A stretch of DNA of 42,424 nt. It comes from Prorocentrum cordatum (taxonomy: Eukaryota > Sar > Dinophyceae > Prorocentrales > Prorocentraceae). Within the stretch, counting starts at the first letter, position 1; the number at the start of each line of letters is the position of its first letter. Location of the stretch: contig CAUYUJ010016693.1 in NCBI GenBank assembly GCA_963575745.1, forward strand, positions 562,001-604,424, written 5' to 3'. A program made the translations under genes and the position numbers. Below are positions 30,746 to 39,224 of the stretch, one piece after another. The notes beneath the pieces were generated by a model. It worked only from the letters and a program-made list of their open reading frames with translations, did no database searches and was not told the DNA's origin.

Positions 30746-31046
30746 TCGAGGCTCTCGCCGCAGAAGCAATCTCGCGGAGCTCTGGTGCTGGTGAAACCTT
30801 CTTCGTGCCAGCAGCGGGTGTGAGGCTGATTCGGTGCCTGTGTCGCCTGCTGGGCCACGGTCGTCGTGTGTCCAGGCTCGCATCTACGTGTGACCCGTAT
30901 GCGCATCTGCTCTGTGCGGTATGACTTAAGCGCCCTGTCAACGGCGGCGGACATGGGAGAGTGGACGGTGAGATGGTACATGGGGAACGCACAGCAACAT
31001 GCACAGCCGCGGAGGGATTGAGCAGGGACCGACCGTCCCTGTATTC
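30746..31046. other. Unassigned spacer
   Basis: No gene or repeat recognised. Confidence 0.45.
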
Positions 31047-31221
31047 CTATAGGCCTACCACGACATGTTCTCAGAACCCACCGATGTTTCAACAACAAAA
31101 TGCATGTTCTTAGAACATCAGCCCTATGTTTTAAACTAAGGCCATATCGGCCATCAGCGTTCTGAGAACATTTCGTAGAAACCACAGGAGGTTCTCAGAA
31201 CATTAGTTGGTGGGCCTATAG
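31047..31221. mobile_element. TATAGG MITE, intact copy with GTTCTNAGAAC boxes
   Basis: Inverted ends of about 33 bp: CTATAGGCCTACCACGACAT on the left, CTATAGGCCCACCAACTAAT on the reverse strand at the right, both continuing GTTCTSAGAACC. A TA sits outside TAGGCC on each side, which would fit a TA target duplication, but a longer duplication is not evident. The perfect 11-bp palindrome GTTCTNAGAAC occurs at 31067, 31106, 31159 and 31191. No coding capacity. Confidence 0.85.
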
Positions 31222-31441
31222 TGGGAAGCACGGATACATGCTACTACTATGTCCTCCTTGGAGGCGCGCGTCCGACCCGAACTTGTAGTAGACCCATCTT
31301 GTAGTGCATCGTTTCCCGAGCGGTGTGGCCAGAAAGCGCCCTAAGATTTCTCGATGCGCGCGTCGCCGCTAGGGGGGACGACGCACATACAGTATGAGTA
31401 TGTTGGGGTGACGCTGATACAGCCACGTTTCGCCACTGCTT

Positions 31442-31720
31442 GACGGGGAAGATGGGGGACGCGCACTCGCTTTGGACTCCCGAAATGGGTACGGAAAGAA
31501 TGGGCACAATGCCCAACAACAAATGTTGTCCCAAACCATCAGCGGCCGCGGTTGGGCGGGCAGCCTTCTGTCTCGAATGGACACAGGCCGCGGCGGCGTG
31601 GACAGCGAGTCCTGTTCAAAATGAACAAGAACTGCTGTTGGGCATCGTATCCATTCTTTCCGTGCCCATTTCGTTCGTGCAGACCGTTTGCATTGACCCC
31701 GTCTCTCCCCGTCTCTTGAG
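31442..31720. mobile_element. Foldback element with long inverted arms
   Basis: CGAAATGGGTACGGAAAGAA and the next 25 bp (31480-31525) are mirrored by 31625-31670 (TTCTTTCCGTGCCCATTTCG at its outer end). Weaker complementarity continues outward to GACGGGGAAGA (31442) and TCTCCCCGTC (31704-31713). The arms are therefore 45 bp well matched and perhaps 80 bp in total. No target duplication or second full copy seen. Confidence 0.75.
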
Positions 31721-31774
31721 CCCCGACCTGCCCCCCCTCTGCGCGTGGCTAGCGAGGGGCGGCACGCGCCCAGG

Positions 31775-31963
31775 GAGAGGAGGAGGAGGAGGAGGAGGAG
31801 GAGGAGGAGGAGGAGGAGGAGGAGGAGAGGAGGAGGAGAGGAGGAGGATGAGGAGGAGGAGGAGGAGGAGGAGGAGGAGGAGGAGGAGGAGGGAGGGAGG
31901 AGGAGGAGGAGGAGGAGGAGGAGGAGGAGGAGGAGACGGAGGAGTCGGAGGAGGAGGAGGATG
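31775..31963. repeat. (GGA)n microsatellite
   Basis: About 185 bp of GGA with GAGAGG and GGATGA interruptions. Confidence 0.97.
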
Positions 31964-32094
31964 GCGACTCGCCAAGGGGCATCTGGCTCCTGCGCCTGCG
32001 GACCCAGCAGACGCGCGCGCCTCCCGTCCACACAGGGGCTCGCATCCTCGGCGGGGGCACGCAGCCACAGGAAGAGATGCCCAGCGCGCAGATT

Positions 32095-32280
32095 CGCTCC
32101 TCCTCCTCCTCCTCCTCCTCCTCCTCCTCCGCCTCCTCCCCCTACTCTTCACTCCTCCTACCTCCTAACTCGTCCAACCTGCACTCCTCCCTCTCTTCCT
32201 CCTCCTCCACGCTCTCCTTCTCCTCCTCCTCCTCCTCCTCCTCCTTCTCACTCATTCTCCTTCTTCCACCTCCCCCTTCT
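32095..32280. repeat. (TCC)n microsatellite, opposite orientation
   Basis: TCC-rich, partly degenerate. Together with the GGA tract 135 bp to the left it forms a large imperfect inverted repeat. Confidence 0.95.
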
Positions 32281-32577
32281 CGCCTCATGCCCCCCCCCCC
32301 GCGCACGATTCGAGGGCAGGAGCGGCGATGGGGAGAGGGAGGGAGGCGGCAAGAGGGAACGAGATCGCAGGAGGGAGGGGAGGGAGGCGTGCCGTGACGA
32401 CGAGAGCCAGCCTCCCGAATGCCCTCAAAAGGAGATAACCGCCGAACCGGCGATCCAAGATCCCCCACCTCCTACGGGAGCAGGGCATCTACCTCGTTTC
32501 TGCATCTTCCTTCCGGGCCACAAATGTCGCCGACCTCACCGTCCACGAGATTGACACTCGAGAAGCCCAACAGCTGA
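32281..32577. other. Unassigned spacer
   Basis: No gene recognised. It includes a C-run at 32290-32299 and a GGGAGGGA-rich stretch at 32330-32392. Confidence 0.45.
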
Positions 32578-32745
32578 ACGGATGGAGGGCGAATCCTACA
32601 AAAATGGGGGACCGGCCTCGGCGCTGCGCGCGCCCGCCATGAGCCTCGGCGCCACGGCTTCACGGATGGAGGTCGAATCGTTTCAAACTGGGGCACTCGC
32701 ACTGGCGCTGCGCACACTCACCTTGAGAGCTACACATGGTTTCCA
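32578..32745. repeat. Two tandem copies of an 83-bp unit
   Basis: CGGATGGAGGGCGAATC at 32578 and CGGATGGAGGTCGAATC at 32661 begin two units. Both continue with GGSGCTGCGC at the same offset and end near CCTTG/CCATG. Confidence 0.85.
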
Positions 32746-32808
32746 GGGACAGAGGGTGGTTCTTTGTGGAAATGTGGCTCTCGCATGAGACTTCCGTTGT
32801 TGCTTACC

Positions 32809-32970
32809 CGGGGCATTGAAATTGTGCACCATTGCCCATCTATGCGGACAGAAGGCGGGTGTTGCTCTCAAAATTGCGTGCACGCTAAAGACTTCGTTTA
32901 ATTCCATCGCCAGAAATCTGAGACCGTGCAACAAAACGGGGATGTCGCTTGACATGTACTCGAATATCAT
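32809..32970 (-). CDS. Possible exon of an unrecognised gene
   Basis: On the minus strand, codons from an ATG at 32970 encode about 54 residues of mixed composition (MIFEYMSSDIPVLLHGLRF at the start, then MELNEVFSVHAILR and PHRWAMVHNFNAPG). They are unlike the low-complexity frames elsewhere. The stretch ends at GGGTAAGC (about 32812-32805), which fits a 5' splice donor GTAAG. Beyond that the open frame continues to 32683 without recognisable features. I do not recognise the protein. It could be an exon, a fragment of a dead gene or chance. Confidence 0.25.
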
Positions 32971-33064
32971 GGCCCCGCCTTATCGCACTCCTTGTAGCTG
33001 CAATGATGGAGGGCCGCTCCGTTCCGGAACAGGGCTCCCGCCCGCTCCTCCCTGGCCTCACTAA

Positions 33065-33455
33065 TCCGGTCATCCTCCCTTCTCCTCCCTCCTGCTTCTC
33101 CTCCTCCCTTTCCTTGCTCTCCTCCCTCCTCACTCTCCTCCCCCTCCTCCCTCCTCCCTCTCCACCCCCTCCTCCCTCTCCTCCCTCTCCTCCATCTCCT
33201 CCCTCCTCTCTCTCCCTCTCCTCCTCCCTCCTCCTCCTCCTCTCCTCCTCCTCCTCATCATCATCCCTCTCACCCTCTCTTTCCTCCCTCTCCTCCTTTT
33301 CCTCCCTCCTCCCTCTCCTCCTTCTCCTCCTCCCCCTTCTCCTCCTACTCCTCCCTTTCCTCTCCTCCTCTCTCTACTCCCTCTCCTCCCTCTCCTCCCT
33401 CCTGTCCGCTCCTCCTCCTCCTCCTCTTCCCACTCGCCCCCTCCTCCTGCCGGAG
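33065..33455. repeat. (CTCC)n/(TCC)n pyrimidine tract
   Basis: Nearly 390 bp of CTCCCTCCTC words on the plus strand, with one ATCATCATC interruption. It produces long Ser/Leu/Pro frames only. Confidence 0.97.
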
Positions 33456-33920
33456 AGGACCGCTGGCGCGCACAAGGGGTGGCGCAATGGGGGGGGCCTT
33501 CGAGAAATGCCGGGTGGCTGCTCAGAACGCAACAAAGGGCGACTAACTTTGCGCTTCCCGCCCCCTCATTATTCTGGACCTTCCGCCCTAACCTTCCGCC
33601 CCCTTTTCAATACAATCCATGTGGGTTCCCTTGAACGACGCAAAATTTCAAAAAACATATCGATCAATACTTCCGCACCTTCCGCGGAGGTCGGAAGGTA
33701 TGGCAGGTGGAGCTGGAGGGTTGCGCTGCGCGAAGCGCGAACAACGGCGCACTCCCGCGCCGCCCCCCCAGGGGAGAAGAGTCAAGGGGCCCCGGGGCAC
33801 ACGAATAAACACACACACACACACAAATCCCAAGATTCCCAATATGTTTCCGTATTTTCTGTATTTTCGTCTTCCGCCCCACCATCCATATTTTCCCATA
33901 TTTTGTCCTGGGGATCGGCG
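33456..33920. other. Unassigned spacer with (AC)n
   Basis: A dinucleotide (AC)n lies at about 33808-33825. No gene recognised. Confidence 0.5.
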
Positions 33921-33926
33921 ATTACT

Positions 33927-34082
33927 ACCAGCCTGGAACATATCCCTATCCCTATGTTGGGCATCGCCTCATCACGATGGCGATCCCAGGAATTTCCTCA
34001 GTTTCTGAGGGTGTATCCCTAAGATTGTCATCTCCTTTTAGCGTGTCAATCTTAGGGACAGGGATAAGTTCGAGGCTAGTGA
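33927..34082. mobile_element. GGAACATATCCC MITE, copy 2 (156 bp), TSD GATTACT
   Basis: The inverted ends of about 30 bp begin ACCAGCCTGGAACATATCCC on the left and TCACTAGCCTCGAACTTATC on the reverse strand. The flanks are identical GATTACT at 33920-33926 and 34083-34089; one base further out differs. It is 156 bp long, the same as copy 1, and has no coding capacity. Confidence 0.92.
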
Positions 34083-34235
34083 GATTACTTGTGTCCGTGT
34101 GTTTCCCCTCCCGAAAGAGGAGGCCGAGGATGCAGCGAGGCCGAGCCGCAGAGCGCGCAGCGCGCAGAGCTACGCGCCCTCGCGCGCGCCCCTGGGTCGG
34201 GGGCGCGCAAACATGGATGACAGTCAACCCACATA

Positions 34236-34440
34236 TTGGAGGCCTGGAAATGGACACCAACACCAGGACGGGGGGCTGCCTCCACAGGGGGGAGATAATC
34301 CTAGATTTCGATGTTGGTGGTAATATTTCGGCCACCTTGGAAGCCAGAATATTACCACCATCACCGAGATCGGTATCTTTCTTCCCTCGGTGGAGGAACA
34401 CCGCCGATATTAGTGTTGGTGTCAATCTCTAGGCCTGCGA
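34236..34440. mobile_element. AGGCCT MITE (205 bp), TSD ACATA
   Basis: Inverted ends of about 48 bp: TTGGAGGCCTGGAAATGGAC on the left, TCGCAGGCCTAGAGATTGAC on the reverse strand, both followed by ACCAACAC. Identical ACATA lies at 34231-34235 and 34441-34445. An inner inverted pair, GATGTTGGTGGTAATATT and AATATTACCACCATC, sits at 34310-34365. No coding capacity; only one copy in the window. Confidence 0.9.
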
Positions 34441-34445
34441 ACATA

Positions 34446-35139
34446 GTAAGGATGATCAACTTCCCAAGCGTATCCTTGCGTCCTTACCTCTTCGGTCATC
34501 TTCCGTCCTTGACTCACACACCTTCAATGGCCTGCCCCGCTCGAAGAGCTTGGGCATGGGTGTCCAAGGCCCTTGCATCCTTACCGCGCATCCTTATGAT
34601 ACGGGTTGACTGTAGCGATCCATGGCTTGGGCGCGCGCTCGCCAAACCCATGAAATGCGGCCGGTGCCGCCTCGCTCGGCGGCGGAAATCTGCGCTTTCC
34701 CATGGGAACGGGACCCGTCGCTGCTCAACGCCCCCTTGATGCATGTTTGCGATCGCCCGACTTGGGCAAGGGCCCCGTCAGAAGCGCCCCTGGCTTGTCG
34801 GAGCGCCCGCCCTCGCGCCGCCCTTCCGTGCGCGCCGCCGACGAGGGCGGCTCCTCCGCCTTCTCTTCTCCGCCGCTCCCATCCCTGGCCATCGCTCGAA
34901 CGTCCATTTCCTGTGTTTTGTCGGTTTCGTGCGTGGTTTTTTCGAGACATGAGCAAGGATGCTCCTCGATCGCCCTCGCCGAGAAAAAATGTACACGTCC
35001 GAGCGATGCCAGGATCCTGCCCCTCCCCGACTCCGGTTTCTTCACGGTGTCGACCCCTTCCCCAGGATGTTCCGAGTGGTTCTTCACCGTCGTCCTGTGG
35101 CTCTGGGGTGCTCGTTCTGGTGAGACAGCGCCCCGCGTC
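34446..35139. other. Unassigned region
   Basis: Balanced to GC-rich sequence. Frames here run into the downstream CTCT repeat and have no domain. CTTTCCCATGGGAACGG (34696-34712) resembles the core at 17130-17147 of the 340-bp units, but only over about 15 bp. Confidence 0.45.
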
Positions 35140-35600
35140 TCCAACTCTCTCCTCTCTTCTCCCCTGCTCTCTGCCCTCTGCCCTCTGCTCTCTGCTCTCT
35201 GCCCTCTGCTCTCTGCTCTCTGCTCTCTGCTCTCTGCTCTCTCTTCTCTCATCTCTCCGCTCTCTCTCCTCTCTCCTCTCTCCTCTCTCCTCTCTCCTCT
35301 CTCCTCTCTCCTCTCTCCTCTCTCCTCTCTCCTCTCTCCTCCTCCTCCTCCTCCTCGTCCTCCTCCTCCTCCTCTCTCCTCTGCCTCTCTGCCCTCTGCC
35401 TCTGCTCTCTGCTCTCTGCCCTCTGCTCTCTGCTCTCTGTTATCTGCTCTCTCTCTCTCTCCTCTCTCCTCGCTCTCCTCTCTCCTCTCTCCTCCTCCTC
35501 CTCCTCCCTCCTCCTCTCTCCTCCTCCTCCTCCTCCCTCCCTCCTCCTCTCTCCGCCTCCTCCTCCGCCTCCTCCTCCTCCCCTCTATCCTCGCGTCCCT
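35140..35600. repeat. CTCTGC / CTCTCTC / CTCCTC compound simple repeat
   Basis: CTCTGCC-type 7-mers (35160-35240), CTCTCTC (35270-35340), CCTCCT (35340-35375), then the same three kinds again to 35600. Confidence 0.97.
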
Positions 35601-35619
35601 GCCCCTGCCCTCCGCGTGC

Positions 35620-36770
35620 CCATGTCGGCACGCCCATCACACGCTTCGTGGTCTCATAGGGAGCTTCACCTAGGGCCCCACGGGGAGGGTCGCATAGCGT
35701 CACCCAAGCCTTTTCGGCAACCCCTTAAACGCCCCGTGGCCAAAAACAACAGGTTCCACCTAAAGCTCCCACGAGGGGTGGGGGGTCGCACAGCGTCCAC
35801 CAGCCCATTTCGGCACACCCCTCGCACGTTCCGCGGTCCCCACATGGGCGCACCCCTCACACGTTTGGCGGCCCCATATGGAGCGTTACCCAGGGCTCCA
35901 GGGGGGGGGGGGGCGCATAGCGTCCTCCAGTTCATTTCGGCACACCCCTCCTGCGCTTTGCGGTCCTACAGGGAGCTCCACCGAACTCTCCAGGAGGGGG
36001 GTCGCATGGCGCTCCCCAGCCCAATTCGGTACACATCCCTCGTATGTTTCGTGATCCCGTAGGGAGGTCCACATAAGGCCTCCGGGGGCGGGGAGATCGC
36101 ATAGCGTCCCCCAGCGAATTTCGGCAAACCCCTCACACGCATCGTGGTTCCATAAGGACTTCCACCTAAGGATCAAGTGAATGCGTCCACATGGGGCTTA
36201 CCGGTCCTCTTTCCAGCGCATCCCTCACATGCTTCGTGTCCCCATTGGGAGCTCCACCATAGGCCCCGAGTGCGTCCACATCTGCGGTTCCCCAGCCCAT
36301 GTGGGCACACCCCTCACACGTTTCGTGACTCCAAAAAAGAGCTCCACCCAAGGGCCTCTTTATATGCGTTCCCCCGCCCATTCACACGCTTCCTGGCCCC
36401 ATAAGGAGCTCCACCCAAGGCCCCAAAGGGCGCGACCACATGCGGCTCCTCCTAGCCCATTCGGTCACCCCCCTAGCACGCTTCCTGGCCCCATAGGGAT
36501 TTACACCGAAGGCCCAAGGTGGTGGGAGTCCACATGCGGCTCTCCGCCCATTCCACACCCCGCACCCTGCTCGTGACACCTTAGGGAGTTTCGAAGGCCA
36601 CACTGGTGGGTGCGTCCACATGCACCTCCCCGCCCATTCTGGCGTATCTCACGTTCCTCGGCCCCATAGAAAGAAGCTGCGTCTGAAGCCCCATCCACCT
36701 GCGGCTCCTGGCCCATGCCGGCACACCCCTGACAGGCCTCACGGCCCCGCAACGAGATCTCCCTCCTTTG
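35620..36770 (+). repeat. Tandem array with TTCGTGGCCCCATAGGGAGC core, about 14 copies
   Basis: Degenerate units, mostly 67-97 bp apart, with the core ACGCTTCGTGGCCCCATAGG and then GAGCTCCACCYAAGGCCCC; cores are near 35641, 35728, 35826, 35859, 35951, 36041, 36137, 36229, 36317, 36384, 36477, 36567, 36651 and 36736. Between cores lie GTCGCATAGCGTCCCCC and CCCATTTCGGCACACCCCTC words. Frames are repeatedly broken, so I do not call it coding. Confidence 0.88.
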
Positions 36771-37060
36771 TCCCACCTGCCGCACAGTACTCGCACTTGC
36801 GTATGGCTGGGTCTTTTGCTAGCATCATTAATTTGACGTCCCCGGGATCTGGCGAGGAGCCCCAGGGGACGAACATGCAAACATAAGAAGCACATCCGAG
36901 GTGTTCTATTCACGAAGCCAGGGGGTCTGGGTCCCCTCCCACTCTCCCGTCCCTCTATGGCGGGGGGGTCGCCTGGGACTGCAGCGAGATCTCCAGCTGC
37001 AGACACTTTTGCCTCAGCTGGTTGAGCTCGTCCTCCGCCCCGGTGGGGAAGACCGTCAGC
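36771..37060. other. Unassigned spacer
   Basis: No gene or repeat recognised. Confidence 0.45.
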
Positions 37061-37270
37061 GACCCCAAACTCAAGCTCGGGGGCGTCTAAGAGGCGTGCG
37101 TCCAAGAGGTGGGTTCGCAATTCATGGGCCAAAGTACGCGCGGGGCCCATGGAGGGGTGGGGGGGGCAGGGAACGCGTTGGGGAGAAGAAGAAGAAAAAG
37201 AAGGAGAAGAAGGAGTCATGCAATCCAGGGAGATAGCATGGCCCTGGCCATGACATCCTCCTGTAGTCAC
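37061..37270 (+). repeat. Dispersed repeat DR3, copy 1
   Basis: Landmarks GTCCAAGAGGTGG, AATTCATGGGCC, ACGCGCGGGGCCC, then an AGAAG-rich stretch, GTCATG, CTGGCCATGACATCC and CTAGTCA-like end. They match 42075-42235 in the same direction and 37800-37985 inverted. Confidence 0.72.
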
Positions 37271-37444
37271 ACACACAGACACACACGCACACCTGTGGGC
37301 GCCCCCAGCAAACTCCTGGGGCCTCGAGAACATCGAGTCGTCCAGCCGCCGCTGGAAGCCAGCTTCTGAGCATCTTGGTGGCCCCAAGAAGGTGCGGTGA
37401 CAAACCGCGCGATGACCTCGGAACCCCCAATGACCTCACCTAGA

Positions 37445-37692
37445 GGCCTCCTAGAATGGGTCGGAGTAGATGGGGTCGGAGGATCCCGCCGCATCGGCGA
37501 TACATCGGCGATGCATCGGCGATGTATCGGCGATGCATCACCGATGTACCGGCGATGCATCGTCGACGTGGGCGAGGCATCGGCGACGTCGACGTGGAGC
37601 AAATCGGGCTGAACATCGAGCCGCATCGGCGATGCATCGACGATGCGGCGCGATCCTCCGACCCCATCTACTCCGACCCCATCTGGGAGGCC
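37445..37692. mobile_element. GATGCATCGG foldback element, TSD TAGA (248 bp)
   Basis: Left end GGCCTCCTAGAATGGGTCGG, then AGTAGATGGGGTCGGAGGAT; right end on the reverse strand GGCCTCCCAGATGGGGTCGG, then the same AGTAGATGGGGTCGGAGGAT. The arms exceed 50 bp. Identical TAGA is at 37441-37444 and 37693-37696. The interior is a chain of GCGATGCATCGGCGATGTAT-type palindromic words and a GTCGACGTGGGCGA segment. Related copies are at 41777-42005 and, damaged, at 7671-8040. Confidence 0.9.
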
Positions 37693-37799
37693 TAGATCAC
37701 CTGACGGTCCGTCTCCGCACCGGTTTGGGACCCTGGAGGCCCCAGTTGTCCAAGGCCGTGCGGTCACCCCGAATCCCTACCCGTGGGTGACTCGGGCTT

Positions 37800-37985
37800 T
37801 ATGACTAGGGGGAGATGTCATGGCCAGGGAAACGCATGTCATGACTCGGATGGTCCCTCCTTCTGTCTCTTCTCATCCTTCCAATTCTTCTTGTCCTTCC
37901 CTCAATACGTTCTGTTGCCCCCCCCCCCAGGGCCGCGCGCGTGCCTTAGGCCATGTTGCACCCTGCACCCCCCACGCAAAGTCTT
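37800..37985 (-). repeat. Dispersed repeat DR3, copy 2 (inverted)
   Basis: Reverse-complemented, it reads ACATGGCCTAAGGCACGCGC, GGCCCTGGGG, a purine-rich AGAAG/GGAAGG stretch, GAGTCATGACATGCG, CCTGGCCATGACATC and CTAGTCAT, as in copy 1. Confidence 0.7.
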
Positions 37986-38151
37986 TGGACTTGGGTCGTT
38001 CTCCGAGGACGACTCTGGCATTGGGGCCTCCAGGGTCCCAAAACGGTGCTGTGAGGCCTTTGCGGATTTTGAGGTCACCGCACGGTCTGTCACCGCATCG
38101 TTTCGGATCCCCCGTGTCGTGGTCCGTACTTTCGGAAGCCTCCGAGAGCCC

Positions 38152-38490
38152 TCCAGAAATTGTGGGGAGGTCTCAGGCGGTTTGCCGTCTTGGCTGACCA
38201 GACTCGTATCTTTTCAAATCATGCTTATCGCGATGTAGCAGGCGTGGCACTACAGCCTCCCAAGAATCAGCCGCCAAAGGTGGGGACATTTGCCCCCCGT
38301 TTGCGCCCAGATTGTTTGCATGTTTACCTGATTCCACTTCTCTGTTTATAGAGCCCATTGCCCATGCTGATCGCTATGCAGCAGGCGTTGCACTTGAGCA
38401 CCCAAAGGAGCAGCCGCCAGGGGTTAGGACATGTGCCCCCTGTTCGCGCCCGAGTGGTGGGGATGTCTCAGGCGGATTGCCCTGCACCCG
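38152..38490 (+). repeat. Degenerate 148-bp repeat, cluster 2
   Basis: Tail of one unit (GAAATTGTGGGGAGGTCTCA) followed by two units starting near 38217 and 38362, with CGCGATGTAGCAGGCGTGGC, CAGCCGCCA, GGTGGGGACATTTGC and GGGGATGTCTCAGGCGG. Same strand as cluster 1, 13 kb away. Confidence 0.85.
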
Positions 38491-39000
38491 CCTGAGACAT
38501 GCTCAGGTGATCTCAGTCAGACACTCACAGACGGGAGTGCCAAAAACTGAGACGCAGATGTGGGGAACTTCGCCTCCGTCTGTGCGACCTCGACTCGCAA
38601 CGCGGCATAAGAAAGTGAGTTCAATCTTCCAACTGATGTTCCCACCGCTTCTGTCACCCCCGCACGCTTCCAAGGCAACCGTGCTACTGCATGCTTCTGC
38701 ACTGCCCTGATTCGAGCAGCTCCCCTAGCAGTCGTTTCTGGATGGGCTGGTGGGGATGCGTGAAGCATCGACAATTCAAAACGTTGTTTGTCGGGTGGCC
38801 TGGACACGTTAAAATATAGCGCCATCTGCACTCTGCACCGCCGGGGCTCGATGCTGGCTGGCGCTACGTCCTTTTTTCGGCATCCCGAGGGGCGCCACGA
38901 CGCTTTACCGCTTCCGCCACCAGCAGAACCCCTTGAAGCCGAGCGGCGAAATCTGATGCAGGGACGCGTCCCCAGGCTGTGATAATGCAATGCTCTCCAG
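38491..39000. other. Unassigned spacer
   Basis: A 157-codon minus-strand frame (38990-38517) has balanced composition but no domain that I recognise. I leave it uncalled. Confidence 0.4.
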
Positions 39001-39004
39001 ACCT

Positions 39005-39085
39005 TCGTTCCTCCTTCTTCTCCTCCTCCTTCTTCTCCTCCTCCTCCTCCTCCTCGTCCTCCTACTCCTCGTCCTCCTCCTCCTG
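39005..39085. repeat. (CTC/TTC)n microsatellite
   Basis: TCCTCCTTCTTC-type tract directly upstream of the 77-bp array. Confidence 0.95.
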
Positions 39086-39224
39086 TGGTGGAGGGTGCAT
39101 GGAAGAAAGGGGAAAAGAGCTGTTGTGGGCGGGAGTTGTCGTTTTCCCCCCCTCCCCCCGAACAAAAAAAACACTGACGAAGGACCCGCCCATCTGCAGT
39201 TGCGAGTGCCGCATTGTGGGTACT

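Larger units (their letters stand above)
37391..38105. mobile_element. Inverted-repeat element with another element in its left arm
   Basis: The right arm (38022-38100), reverse-complemented, gives GATGCGGTGACAGACCGTGCGG, a CTCAC stretch, then AGCACCGTTTTGGGACCCTGG and AGGCCCC. The left arm shows the same order as GGTGCGGTGACAAACCGCGC (37391) and GCACCGGTTTGGGACCCTGG (37716-37735), but its middle is split by the TAGA-flanked element 37445-37692. The best part, ACCGNTTTGGGACCCTGG plus AGGCCCC, is 25 bp with one mismatch. Confidence 0.72.

Noticed and set aside
35620-36770. CRISPR array
   Set aside because: Repeats are degenerate and spacer lengths irregular. Spacers themselves resemble each other, there are no cas genes and the context is eukaryotic.
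38517-38990. 157-codon minus-strand frame as a gene
   Set aside because: Composition is ordinary, but there is no recognisable motif, splice pattern or support. The length is expected by chance in GC-rich DNA.
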